Positions 15,837 through 24,791 of a DNA stretch of 64,000 nt are shown here, piece by piece. Location of the stretch: positions 1 through 64,000 of the forward strand of contig NZ_JAVAMB010000012.1 of the NCBI RefSeq assembly GCF_030730925.1, given 5' to 3'. The first letter of the stretch is position 1; every line of letters starts with the position of its first letter. Position numbers and translations under genes: made by a program. The notes below the pieces were generated by a model. The model saw only the letters and a program-made list of their open reading frames with translations. It was not told the origin of the DNA and made no database searches. Origin of the DNA: Flavobacterium sp. DG2-3 (lineage in GTDB: Bacteria > Bacteroidota > Bacteroidia > Flavobacteriales > Flavobacteriaceae).

Positions 15837-16400
15837 TTGAACCATTTCTTGAAAGACGAGTTAGAAAAATACATCAAACTGTGCATGAAAAATGACAGGG
15901 AGGGACAGCTGAAAATTTATCAGCTGTTCTCTCCTGTTTTGTATGGTATCTGTTTGAAGTATATGAAGAATGAAGATGACGCGAAGGACGTTTTTCAGGA
16001 AGCTTTTGTAATTGCGTTTCAGAAAATAAGCCAGTATAAGTTTGAAGGAAGTTTTGAAGGCTGGCTGAAACGGATTTTTATAAACAAACTCATCGAAACT
16101 TTAAATAAAAAGAAAAAAGAGAGTTTCTTTTTAGATGTTTTTGATCCCGACACCGATTTTGTCGAAGAAGAGGAACTCGAAGCGATACCAATAGAACAGG
16201 AAAAACTGCTAGAGTACATTCGGGATTTACCAGATCAATATCGGACGGTTTTTAACTTGTATGTATTTGAAAAAATGAAACATCGGGAAATCGCCGAACT
16301 ATTAAAAATCTCCGAAGGAACATCAAAATCAAATTTAAATCGCGCCAAACATATATTACAAAAGCGAATTTTGAGCATAAAAAATTTTAAAACAGCATGA
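15837..16400 (+). CDS. ECF RNA polymerase sigma factor
   Basis: A 187-residue extracytoplasmic-function sigma factor. Region 2 contains ICLKYMKNEDDAKDVFQEAFVIAFQKI and FEGWLKRIFINKLIE, the core-binding and -10 recognition helices. Region 4 contains LPDQYRTVFNLYVFEKMKHREIAELLKISEGTSKSNLNRAKHIL, with a clear HTH. The only start that keeps region 2.1 complete is TTG 15837, since the first ATG (15885) would remove part of helix 1; I keep TTG with moderate confidence. The stop overlaps the next gene's start (ATGA), a typical sigma/anti-sigma coupling. Confidence 0.88.
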   Translation: MNHFLKDELEKYIKLCMKNDREGQLKIYQLFSPVLYGICLKYMKNEDDAKDVFQEAFVIAFQKISQYKFEGSFEGWLKRIFINKLIETLNKKKKESFFLDVFDPDTDFVEEEELEAIPIEQEKLLEYIRDLPDQYRTVFNLYVFEKMKHREIAELLKISEGTSKSNLNRAKHILQKRILSIKNFKTA

Positions 16401-18103
16401 AGAAGCATAAAATAGAAGATATTTTTTCATCAATGGAAGACTTTTCCACTGTTCCGCCACCGGAATTATGGAGTCAGATTGAAGAAAAACTAGACAAACC
16501 TAAAAAGAAGAAGAGAGTTGTTCTTTGGTGGTCGGCTGCTGCATGCTTATTATTAGGGTTGCTTCTGCCTACAATTTTACATTTTACTGCTTCGCCTGAG
16601 AATATCAATCTTAACAACGGCGTTTTACAGAATAGTACAAATAGTGTTGTTCTTGACAAAAAGACAAATGATGCTAACGACAAAAATCTAGATCAAAATA
16701 GAAATAGCAGCAAAACAGCTGATTCTTTAAACGAAAATTCTGCTATAAAAAATCAATTCAATACAGGATCAGGAATCCAAGTTGAAGAAACTTCTGTAGC
16801 GCATTCCAATTCTACAAACAAAAACAATAAAAAAGATTCTAAATACAGTACGCCAAGTACTGCTAATGTTCCGAACGAATCTATTGCATTTGAGAACTCT
16901 GTCTCATCAGAAGAAAAAGCTGCTGTGAAATCTTCTAAAAAATCTGTTTTAGAAAACAGTGCTAAATCTTCTAACAGATCTTCTTATAAAGGAGTTTCTG
17001 AAGAAAGAGTGGCATTTGGCAAAACAAACCAATTTAATTCGAAAACAGAAAAACAGCTTTCGAACTCTATTTTTGAAGAAAAATTGAATGCTAAAAACAA
17101 TTCAAATATTGCTTTTAATACTTCAGTTTCAGATGTAAACGCCAATATTTCGAAACAAAATACAGCGAAAACGAAAGCAGTCTACGAAAATACTTCTGCA
17201 GAGTTAGCATTTAAAGGCGATTCTAAAGATAATTTGAAAAACAATTTAAAGAATAACTTGAACGACGGCTTCAAAGATAATTCGAAGTTTAATAGTAATG
17301 CCTTAACAAAAGTTGATTCGGCACAATTGGCAGAACTTCAGAATTTAGAAAAAGGAATTTCAACTCCAGAAGTGGAGAAAGACAAGAAAGAGAAAAAGGA
17401 TAAAAAAATTGATCCAAAAGAAAGATGGAATCTTGCTGTTTTTGCCGGTGTCGCTAGTTCTGAAAACACCAAAAACGAGAAAACTTTAGGAAACGTAAAC
17501 GATTCTAAACAGTCTAGTACGTACGGTGTTAAAACAAAATACAACATCAATAAAAAATGGGCTGTAAGCTCTGGGCTGAAATTTAATGAGTTAGGACAAA
17601 GCGTTGCCAATGTTTCGTATGTAAATGCTAAAAACAATGCTCTTTTTGTTCCTGGTGCTTCTTCATTAGTGAGTGATGCGGCTCCGGTAGGAAATAGTTC
17701 AGAATACCTTTTTGTATCTAACAGCACAAAAGAAGCTTTGAAAAGTGATAATGTACAGAGTGGAAGTTTGGATCAAAGTTTAAGATATATAGAAATGCCG
17801 CTGGAGGTTTCTTACTCTATTTTCAATAAAAATAAAGCTAGCATTAATTTGAATACGGGAGGTTTTGTAGGTAAATTGATTTCTAATAATGTTGCCCTAG
17901 ACGGACATTCGATTGGAGAAAACATCGATGCGAATGATTACGTTTATGGTTCGACTTTGAGCAGTACGGTTCAATATCGTGTGTACAAAAAAACCAATGT
18001 TTTTGTTGAGCCTGCGGTAAATTATTATATCAATCCGTTAAACAGCCAGTCTTTCAACCAGTTTCAATGGGGGTTAAATTTTGGTTTGAATTTTTCTTTC
18101 TAA
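16397..18103 (+). CDS. Anti-sigma-like protein fused to an outer-membrane barrel-like domain
   Basis: A 568-residue protein in three parts. Residues 1-40 are cytoplasmic, with PPPELWSQIEEKLD, a helix common in Bacteroidota anti-sigma proteins, then a basic KPKKKKR. Residues 41-63 are one membrane helix. Residues 64-330 are a low-complexity Asn/Ser/Lys-rich stretch, probably disordered in the periplasm. Residues 335-568 resemble an outer-membrane beta-barrel: alternating strands such as WNLAVFAGVASS, KKWAVSSGLKFNELGQ, RYIEMPLEVSYSIFNKNKASINLNTGGF and a terminal FGLNFSF ending in Phe. If the barrel inserts, one chain spans both membranes and could carry a surface signal to the sigma factor. The coupling to the sigma gene is seen; the mechanism is inference. 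Confidence 0.72.
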   Translation: MKKHKIEDIFSSMEDFSTVPPPELWSQIEEKLDKPKKKKRVVLWWSAAACLLLGLLLPTILHFTASPENINLNNGVLQNSTNSVVLDKKTNDANDKNLDQNRNSSKTADSLNENSAIKNQFNTGSGIQVEETSVAHSNSTNKNNKKDSKYSTPSTANVPNESIAFENSVSSEEKAAVKSSKKSVLENSAKSSNRSSYKGVSEERVAFGKTNQFNSKTEKQLSNSIFEEKLNAKNNSNIAFNTSVSDVNANISKQNTAKTKAVYENTSAELAFKGDSKDNLKNNLKNNLNDGFKDNSKFNSNALTKVDSAQLAELQNLEKGISTPEVEKDKKEKKDKKIDPKERWNLAVFAGVASSENTKNEKTLGNVNDSKQSSTYGVKTKYNINKKWAVSSGLKFNELGQSVANVSYVNAKNNALFVPGASSLVSDAAPVGNSSEYLFVSNSTKEALKSDNVQSGSLDQSLRYIEMPLEVSYSIFNKNKASINLNTGGFVGKLISNNVALDGHSIGENIDANDYVYGSTLSSTVQYRVYKKTNVFVEPAVNYYINPLNSQSFNQFQWGLNFGLNFSF

Positions 18104-18147
18104 ATGAATTTGCAGTACTTTTCAGAAAAAATTCAGAATTCCTTTCT

Positions 18148-18657
18148 ATGAGTATTACTACTGCTTCAGCTGATTTAGTATTAAGTAAAGAAATCATTTT
18201 TGACAAAGCCGAATTGCAGTTGGCTTCTTTACAAAAAGAAACCGAAAGTGAAGAATATAGCGCTTTTCGTTTTGTGCTAAACAGCAAAAATATTTGTTAT
18301 CGTGAAGCGAAAATTACGCCAACCAAAACAGGACAGTTTGTGACGTTATGGAAACGAAATAAAACTGGAATTATTGAACCTTTTGATTATTCTGACAACA
18401 TTGATTTTGTGATTGTTAATGTTCGAAAAGACGAAAATTGGGGACAATTTGTTTTTCCGAAGAAAATACTATTAGAAAAAGGCATTTTTTCTACTCCAAA
18501 TAAAGAAGGAATTCGAGCTACAAGAGTTTATCCGCCTTGGAATGAAACTACAAGTAAACAGGCGCAGAAAACTCAGAAATGGCAGTTAGAGTATTTCTTT
18601 CTCTTTACCGATCAAAGCAATATTGATTTTAAAGAATTCAAAAAAATATTTGCATAA
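18148..18657 (+). CDS. MepB-family protein
   Basis: A 169-residue protein matching the MepB family (a gene of the staphylococcal mepRAB operon with uncharacterised function). Recognisable blocks are EYSAFRFVLNSKNICYREAKITPTKTGQFVTLWKR near residues 36-70, then DFVIVNVRKDENWGQFVFPKKILLEKGI and the C-terminal GIRATRVYPPWNETTSKQAQKTQKWQLEYF. ATG 18148 is the first start clear of the preceding gene. A 15-codon frame, MNLQYFSEKIQNSFL, starts at 18104 and ends on a TGA that overlaps ATG 18148. Its content looks like a MepB N-terminus in another frame, so the start may have been altered by a frameshift. Confidence 0.85.
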   Translation: MSITTASADLVLSKEIIFDKAELQLASLQKETESEEYSAFRFVLNSKNICYREAKITPTKTGQFVTLWKRNKTGIIEPFDYSDNIDFVIVNVRKDENWGQFVFPKKILLEKGIFSTPNKEGIRATRVYPPWNETTSKQAQKTQKWQLEYFFLFTDQSNIDFKEFKKIFA

Positions 18658-18660
18658 AAA

Positions 18661-18687
18661 AAGGCAGTCGTAAAATGACTGCCTTTT
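18661..18687. terminator. Bidirectional terminator between convergent genes
   Basis: AAGGCAGTC and GACTGCCTT flank a short loop, with A-runs before and T-runs after. It serves mepB and the minus-strand secreted nuclease-like gene. Confidence 0.85.
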
Positions 18688-18704
18688 GTGCTTTATAAAA
18701 ACTC

Positions 18705-21700
18705 TTATTTTTTAATGACTTTATCTTTAAAAATCACTTTATTGTTTTCCGTCACAGTATAGAAATAAACTCCAGAAACTAGATTATTAACCGCAACAAC
18801 GGCAGTACTTACTTCAGATTCGTTTTTAACGCTAATTGGGTTTCCAATGGCGCGTCCGTTAAAATCGTATAATCTAATTTTTAAATCTCTTCCTTCTGTT
18901 GTTTTGATATCAAAATTCAAAACATCTGTAGCAGGATTTGGATAGGCTTTTACGAAATATTTGTTTTTTCCAAAATCAGGTGTAGAAAGCACATCTTGCT
19001 TTAAGTCAAAACGAGCAATTACGGGTCCGTGATCTGATGTTGTTGTCGTGTAATTTGCAATGTCATTTCTTGGATCATAAACAGTTGTTGACTCGTTTAT
19101 ATATTGATCAAATAATTCATTAGAAATCATAATATGATCTAAGAATCCACCCGAAGTCAAAAAGCTAAAAGCACCTGCTTGGCTTATCTCTAATGTAAGC
19201 GCTTTATAATTACTCGTGTCTGTAACAAAGTTCTCATAAGTTGACGGATTGTTAGTCCCAAAAACAGATTTTTTCACATCATCATTATAATCCCCTAAAA
19301 TAATTAAATTATCATTTGGGTAATGCGCATCTAAACTGTCTTTAAAAATCTGAGTATCATATTTACGTCTCGTATATGTCGTCATATCAGTTCCGCTATT
19401 TGCACGAGCATGAACATCTATAAACTTAATTTCATTTTTAACTCCGTTAAGATTTGTTTCTAAAGTTACGATATAAGGCAAACGTCCTGAAGAGAAGAAT
19501 CCTGAACTTGGATGCACTGGCGGATTACTTGCAGGTAAAGGATAATTAGCTAAAGTTTTAGTTCCTGCGACTAATTCATCATAAAACTCCTTGAACATTA
19601 CTCGAGTTTTTTTCAATGTAGCAGTTTGAGTATTATAAATAACTACTAGCTTTTGAGGCGGAAAATTTGGGTCTGAAGTTGGATCCCATGAATATGACCA
19701 AATTGGCGAAATAGTTTTATCGAACGTCTTCCCATTTATATTCAATTTCTGAATTAAATCATCTATTGCTGTATCACTAGAAACTTCCTGAACAACATAT
19801 ACGTCAGCATCTAGTTTATTCATTACTTTTGCAACGTTTTCAATTTGCAACGCATTATCTGATGGTCCATTACTAGGATTATCAGAACCAAAAAACTCTA
19901 AATTATAAGTAACAACATCAAAAGTTTCTGATTTTGGCAAAGAAGAACCTGTAAGAAATCCAACTTGTTTGCTTAATGATGTTCCCGTTACTGTTAAAGA
20001 ACCAGATATCTTAAATTGTTTTACAATTGGCGCAAACTTAGCATAAAGTGTTTTACCTGCTGAAGCATCTGTAGAAGTTATTACGATACTTGATGTAAAC
20101 GAAATATTATCTGCTGAAATTTTGTATGATGCTGGAGCTGTAATTGTAATGTCTCCGTAACCTTCTGCTTTAAAATTAAAAGACTGAGCATCTGACAGTG
20201 TATTTTCATTAATTACACCAAAATCTAAAAAAGGATTTAAATCTACATAACCTGTCTCGTCTTTTACAACAAAATCATCAAACGACCATTCAGAGGCAAA
20301 GTTTGTACCTCCTTTTGTTGTCTCATAAACCCAAGCCAAATAAGTATGATCTGTTTTATAGTCTGTCAATTTTATATATTGTGATTGTACATAACTTCCT
20401 GTAGTTGTTGGGAATTTACCATCAATTTCTGTCCATATAGCAGTATTTGGATCGCTAACTCCATCATAGTTAGTAGAAACCATTAGTTTAAGAGATGGTC
20501 CTGCATAGAATTTGCGAGAATAAAAAGATAATAATGGAAATTCTCCAAAATTATTTAAACGTAATTTAGGCGAAATCAACCAATCTTTACTAGCGCCAGC
20601 ATCTGAATATCCATTAACTAAAACTGCTCCAGCTCCAGAATTCACATTTCTCACGACATTAGTATAAGCCCATTTATTTAAAGGACCTGCTTCATCGTAT
20701 TGTTTCCAACCACTGTTAGTTAAAACATTAGGATCATTAAAATCTTGCTCGTAAGCATTAATTCCATATCCAGTCAAAGTAACTGTTTTTGTTACTGCCC
20801 CGTTTGTTTCATGTGTTATTTGTCCGCTAAAAGCAGAAACTGCATCTGGTGTAAATTTTACATATACTGTTGGAGTTGCATTTGAAGCAAATTCTGAAGG
20901 AACAAATGTTATTGAAGATGCAAATGCAATATTATCTTTAGAAATAGTAAAATTTGCAGAAGAAGTTAAAACCATATTATCAGTAAGGTTTGAAGCCTGA
21001 ACTTGATAACTTAAAGTATTTGAAGCATAATTAAATTCTGCAATTCCTAAATCTAAAGAAGCAATTGTTGTAGATATTTCTGGACTTGCAACACTTAAAG
21101 TTGTTGCGTCAACTTTACTTACAACTGTTTGCGTATTATCATAAAGATCTTCTGATATAGAAAAAACAGAATACGTTGTATTTAGATCTAAAGCAGTAAA
21201 ACTTTTTGAGTATTCTAATGCTGGATCTGTGATATTGAAAAAACCAGATTGTAAAGCAGCATTTCCTGTTGCATCCTGCCCTGCTTTTATTTGTGCAATT
21301 GTTGGTTCAGCACTTCCGACAGGTACTAACACATAATATGTTTTTCCTCCTTCATTTATTTTATTAACAAAATCAAAACCAGCAGACAAGATATTAGCCA
21401 CTTTAGGATAACCTGCATCAGAAATTGGAGCAACATTATCACTTCTAACATCAATATCAGCAATCGCAAAAGCTGGACGAGCGCCTGATCCAGAAACTTG
21501 TCTTGTTATCCAACGAATTTGAACAATAGGTTTATCATCACATTCTGTCGGCAATGTTAAAGAAAAATGCTTCGTTTGCATCGGAACTCCAGCGGTTTCA
21601 CTTGTACGTGTAGTTGTGTTATTTTGAAATAACGTTTCATTCAAGGTTATAAAATTCCCTGTCTCACCAACTCGATATTGCAAAGCCATCTCATTAATAC

Positions 21701-22148
21701 GGTTAGTAGTAGTTCCTGCAACATATGGATTACGAACTACCATTACATCATATTGTACTCGCACTTTTGTATTTTCACTTGTATTTATAGCAAGAGCTAT
21801 TGTTTGATCAAGGAAGCTTCCAGCATTTAAAAAACCGATTTTTTGATTATAATTATAAATATTTCCTCCATTAGAACTAGCTGAACCACCTGCTGTTAAT
21901 GGTTTATCAGATGTTACGGTAGTGGTAAAATTTGAAGGCGTTGTTAAGCTTGAACTTGAAGGTGTACTAGCATTCCAACCTTGAATACCATCAGGATAAG
22001 TAGTAGGATTATCTACTAATCCTTCAAATTTTTGTTTATAAGGTAAAGACTGAGCCGCTGGCATTGTCTGAGCAAAAAGATTCCCAGAAATGCAACTAAA
22101 AAAACATAAAAGAGCCAAAAGATGGCGCGAAAGGTAAAGTTTTTTCAT
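18705..22148 (-). CDS. T9SS-exported endonuclease/exonuclease/phosphatase-family protein
   Basis: An 1147-residue secreted protein. Residues 1-26 are a signal peptide ending LFAQ. Two discoidin or Ig-like beta regions follow, then a choice-of-anchor J-like domain (YEQDFNDPNVLTNSGWKQYD to EWSFDDFVV). Residues 735-1040 form the endonuclease/exonuclease/phosphatase fold: FDVVTYNLEFFG, VVQEV, LIILGDYNDD and the catalytic TTSDHGPVIARF. The last 80 residues are a type A T9SS sorting domain with YPNPATDVLNF, DFNGR and VSGVYFYTV, ending in KDKVIKK. It should be exported across the outer membrane and cleaved or lipid-anchored. Its substrate may be extracellular DNA or a phosphoester; the sequence does not decide. 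Confidence 0.9.
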   Translation of the reverse strand: MKKLYLSRHLLALLCFFSCISGNLFAQTMPAAQSLPYKQKFEGLVDNPTTYPDGIQGWNASTPSSSSLTTPSNFTTTVTSDKPLTAGGSASSNGGNIYNYNQKIGFLNAGSFLDQTIALAINTSENTKVRVQYDVMVVRNPYVAGTTTNRINEMALQYRVGETGNFITLNETLFQNNTTTRTSETAGVPMQTKHFSLTLPTECDDKPIVQIRWITRQVSGSGARPAFAIADIDVRSDNVAPISDAGYPKVANILSAGFDFVNKINEGGKTYYVLVPVGSAEPTIAQIKAGQDATGNAALQSGFFNITDPALEYSKSFTALDLNTTYSVFSISEDLYDNTQTVVSKVDATTLSVASPEISTTIASLDLGIAEFNYASNTLSYQVQASNLTDNMVLTSSANFTISKDNIAFASSITFVPSEFASNATPTVYVKFTPDAVSAFSGQITHETNGAVTKTVTLTGYGINAYEQDFNDPNVLTNSGWKQYDEAGPLNKWAYTNVVRNVNSGAGAVLVNGYSDAGASKDWLISPKLRLNNFGEFPLLSFYSRKFYAGPSLKLMVSTNYDGVSDPNTAIWTEIDGKFPTTTGSYVQSQYIKLTDYKTDHTYLAWVYETTKGGTNFASEWSFDDFVVKDETGYVDLNPFLDFGVINENTLSDAQSFNFKAEGYGDITITAPASYKISADNISFTSSIVITSTDASAGKTLYAKFAPIVKQFKISGSLTVTGTSLSKQVGFLTGSSLPKSETFDVVTYNLEFFGSDNPSNGPSDNALQIENVAKVMNKLDADVYVVQEVSSDTAIDDLIQKLNINGKTFDKTISPIWSYSWDPTSDPNFPPQKLVVIYNTQTATLKKTRVMFKEFYDELVAGTKTLANYPLPASNPPVHPSSGFFSSGRLPYIVTLETNLNGVKNEIKFIDVHARANSGTDMTTYTRRKYDTQIFKDSLDAHYPNDNLIILGDYNDDVKKSVFGTNNPSTYENFVTDTSNYKALTLEISQAGAFSFLTSGGFLDHIMISNELFDQYINESTTVYDPRNDIANYTTTTSDHGPVIARFDLKQDVLSTPDFGKNKYFVKAYPNPATDVLNFDIKTTEGRDLKIRLYDFNGRAIGNPISVKNESEVSTAVVAVNNLVSGVYFYTVTENNKVIFKDKVIKK

Positions 22149-22387
22149 ACGTTAAAAAATAGAGTTTTTAGAAGTCAAATTTAGAGTCTTTAAAGTTAAG
22201 CCAATATTACAAAACCATAAATTTAACGTTTACTTATTTATCAATATAATTCAATAAAGCCTAACACATTATTAAAGATAATAAAATAAAATCAACAAAA
22301 AACAGCTATTACAAAACATTATTCAAAACCAAAAAACACTAGCAAACACTGTACTTCCTACAAATACAGCAGGATTTTAAACTAAAA

Positions 22388-22416
22388 AAAGCAGTAAACT
22401 TTCGCTTACTGCTTTT
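22388..22416. terminator. Terminator after the SDR gene
   Basis: AAAGCAGTAA and TTACTGCTTT surround a 9-base loop, just past the SDR stop on the minus strand. The gap 22149-22387 is AT-rich and otherwise shows nothing. Confidence 0.8.
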
Positions 22417-22448
22417 CCAATTGTTTATGTTATTTACTCTAATAAATA

Positions 22449-23201
22449 CTAAACTGCTGTATAACCTCCATCGGCTATAATATAACTTCCTGTCGTGAAA
22501 GAAGATTTTTCAGAACTTAAAAATGTCACCAATTCGGCAATTTCTTCTGCAGTTCCTAAACGGTTCATTGCAGATTTTGCTGCCACGGCCTGCATCATTT
22601 CTTTATTTAAATTATCTTTTAAAAGCGCTGTCTCGATATAACCTGGCCCAACAGCATTGCATCGAATATTTTTCTGCGCATATTCTACCGCTATATTTTT
22701 CGTTAAACCAACAACTGCATGTTTAGAAGCTGTATACGCTGGACTAAGCGGAGCCGCGACTTGTCCGTGAATCGAAGCGATATTTACGATGCTTCCTCCT
22801 CCGTTTTTCTCCATTTGCTCTAATTGGTAACGACAGGCATAAAAAACACCGTTTAAGTTTAGCGCAATAACTTTGTCCCAAGCTTCAGGCTCATATTCTC
22901 CTGTTGGTTTAGCCGGCCCTCCCATTCCTGCATTGTTGCAGGCAATATCCAAACGACCGTATTTTGAAACCGTAACCTCAACCATATGTTTATTGTCGCT
23001 AGCACTCGACGAATCTCCTTTTACAAAAAAAGCTTCTCCGCCCTTTTCTTTTATTTTATTTACGGTTTCTTCACCGTGCTCTACATTTATATCAGATACT
23101 ACAACTTTTGCTCCTTCTCGAGCGTACGCTTCTGCAACTGCGCGACCGATTCCTGAACCTCCGCCAGATACAAAAGCTACTTTATTTTCTAAAAGTGCCA
23201 T
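22449..23201 (-). CDS. Short-chain dehydrogenase/reductase (classical SDR)
   Basis: A 250-residue NAD(P)-dependent oxidoreductase. The cofactor motif GGGSGIGRA is at 13-21, NNAG near 89-92, the catalytic serine in NIASIHG near 142-148 and YTASK near 156-160. The ending FTTGSYIIADGGYTAV is typical of FabG- or glucose-dehydrogenase-like SDRs. A specific substrate cannot be assigned. It stands alone, with its own terminator. Confidence 0.88.
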   Translation of the reverse strand: MALLENKVAFVSGGGSGIGRAVAEAYAREGAKVVVSDINVEHGEETVNKIKEKGGEAFFVKGDSSSASDNKHMVEVTVSKYGRLDIACNNAGMGGPAKPTGEYEPEAWDKVIALNLNGVFYACRYQLEQMEKNGGGSIVNIASIHGQVAAPLSPAYTASKHAVVGLTKNIAVEYAQKNIRCNAVGPGYIETALLKDNLNKEMMQAVAAKSAMNRLGTAEEIAELVTFLSSEKSSFTTGSYIIADGGYTAV

Positions 23202-23356
23202 TTTATTATATATTTTAAATTGATTCCTCTAATTTACGAAGAACTCAAAGTATACCGAAGCTTTAAAAAGAGTTTACAATAACATTAACGCTTACCGCTA
23301 ATGTTATGTTATTTGATACTAAATTGACTCGATTTTGCTGAAAATTTCGTATTGTC

Positions 23357-23731
23357 TTATTCGTCTTCATCCAATTTCATATTCCCGCGATCCTTATGAT
23401 TATCGGGATGTGAGTTTGGATATCGGTTTGCAGTTATATCTGAATTTCGATCTTTATTCTCTACGGTTTTCTCAGCCTCTTCATCTGTTTTTACTCCACG
23501 ATTCGAATTTGGATTATCAGAATTAGTCTGATGCACGGCTTTATGAATATCTTCATTTTCATTTCTAGCTCTTTCAACAATCTTTTTATCGCCGTCTCTA
23601 TCTGTTATCAATTCTCTGTTCAATTTTGCATCTTTTAATTCATCATCGTGCGAAACGTTTTTTCCTTTAGATTCGTCAATATTTTTCTGCGTTCCGTTTA
23701 TCTTTTTGGTTCCTAAATTATTCGTTTCCAT
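23357..23731 (-). CDS. Hydrophilic, probably disordered small protein
   Basis: A 124-residue protein made almost entirely of polar and charged residues (Asn, Lys, Asp, Glu), with no hydrophobic core, no cysteine and no signal peptide. Stretches such as KGKNVSHDDELKDAKLN and EDIHKAVHQTNSDNPNSNRG read like the small stress-associated disordered proteins found in soil Bacteroidota. I do not recognise a family. It is a lone gene with a good start (METNN) and ends about 150 bases from the SDR gene. Confidence 0.6.
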   Translation of the reverse strand: METNNLGTKKINGTQKNIDESKGKNVSHDDELKDAKLNRELITDRDGDKKIVERARNENEDIHKAVHQTNSDNPNSNRGVKTDEEAEKTVENKDRNSDITANRYPNSHPDNHKDRGNMKLDEDE

Positions 23732-23883
23732 AACAATTTCATTTTAAATTTAATTTATAATATTACGAATTCTTACTCTGAAAAAATTATGACTTCAGAG
23801 TACTTTTCTTTTATAATTGCCATCTGCTTTTTATTTTACTATCTTTATTTACAACATTTTACAATTAAACTAAATCCTGACTT

Positions 23884-24093
23884 ATGAATTTCTTTACGAT
23901 CAAAACCAGCTGGTCTAACGCCGAATTTATCTTAATCAAACTTTGTATGGGTTCTGCATATCTTTTTATCGGAAGTTATTTCCATAACTTTTTTCAAGAT
24001 TACTATAACATATTATTCATTGTATTTGGCTTCACTGTAATTTGGTTTGTCTACCAATGGCTGAAAAAAATGAAATCACAAACACCGCAATAG
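23884..24093 (+). CDS. Small two-helix membrane protein
   Basis: A 69-residue protein with two hydrophobic segments: LIKLCMGSAYLFIGSYFHNFF (about residues 17-37) and ILFIVFGFTVIWFVYQWL (43-60), ending in basic residues. No family is recognised. It precedes rluE by 43 bases on the same strand and may share a transcript with it. Confidence 0.6.
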   Translation: MNFFTIKTSWSNAEFILIKLCMGSAYLFIGSYFHNFFQDYYNILFIVFGFTVIWFVYQWLKKMKSQTPQ

Positions 24094-24136
24094 GATTTAA
24101 TTTTAATAAAGGAACTATCTTTGCAAAAAATTAAAA

Positions 24137-24709
24137 ATGCACCGACACTTCATTCTTTTTAAACCTTACGGCTATTTAAGTCAATTTATTTATGAATTAA
24201 AAAGAAAGAAGAAGCTTTTGGGCGAACTGCATGATTTTCCTGAAGGAACTATGGCAATTGGAAGATTGGATGAAGATTCTGAAGGTTTGCTTTTGCTGAC
24301 TACTGATGGCAATATGAGCGAATTGGTTCGCAGCAAAAAAGTAGACAAAGAATATTATGTTCAAGTTGATGGAATAATTACTCCCGAAGCCATAGAAAAA
24401 TTGCAAAATGGTGTTGAAATCGGCCTTGACGGCGGAAAATACAAAACCAAACGCTGTAAAGCTTCTATGGTAACCGAGATTCCTGATTTTGGTCCTAGAG
24501 CAAAAAAAATCAGAGACGAACGCCACGGCCCGACTTCTTGGGCTTCTATTACAGTTCGTGAAGGTAAATTTCGCCAGGTTCGAAAAATGACCGCTGCAGT
24601 TGGTTTTCCGACTCTTCGTCTTGTCCGCGTTCGAATAGGAAACGTATATTTGCAAAACCTAAAAGCAGGTGAAGTGCGTGAAGTTTCCGATTTTGAATTA
24701 GATAATTAA
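24137..24709 (+). CDS. rluE: 23S rRNA pseudouridine synthase RluE-like
   Basis: A 190-residue RsuA/RluE-type pseudouridine synthase without an S4 domain, as in RluE (pseudouridine 2457 of 23S rRNA in E. coli). The catalytic motif is GRLDEDSEGLLLLTTDG near residues 48-64, with its aspartate in RLDE. Also present are KEYYVQVDG, and REGKFRQVRKM near residue 147, the conserved KxRQxRRM-like RNA-contact motif. The starting segment HFILFKPYGYLSQF is typical of the family. Assignment to RluE rather than RluB or RsuA rests on the length and the missing S4 domain. Confidence 0.85.
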   Translation: MHRHFILFKPYGYLSQFIYELKRKKKLLGELHDFPEGTMAIGRLDEDSEGLLLLTTDGNMSELVRSKKVDKEYYVQVDGIITPEAIEKLQNGVEIGLDGGKYKTKRCKASMVTEIPDFGPRAKKIRDERHGPTSWASITVREGKFRQVRKMTAAVGFPTLRLVRVRIGNVYLQNLKAGEVREVSDFELDN

Positions 24710-24714
24710 TTAGA

Positions 24715-24790
24715 TAATGTGTCAATTTGATAATTAGATAATTTCAATTCATAACTCATAATTCATAACTCATAATTCATAACTCAAAAA
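24715..24790 (+). repeat. Short AT-rich phrase repeats
   Basis: TAGATAATGTGTCAATTTGA is followed by four copies of a CATAACTCATAATT phrase. Similar TTAGATAATTAGATAAT strings appear near 54890-54950, 55500-55540 and 55622-55660, and CATAATTCATAATTC near 29390. These look like a dispersed intergenic vocabulary. Confidence 0.7.
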
Positions 24791-24791
24791 G

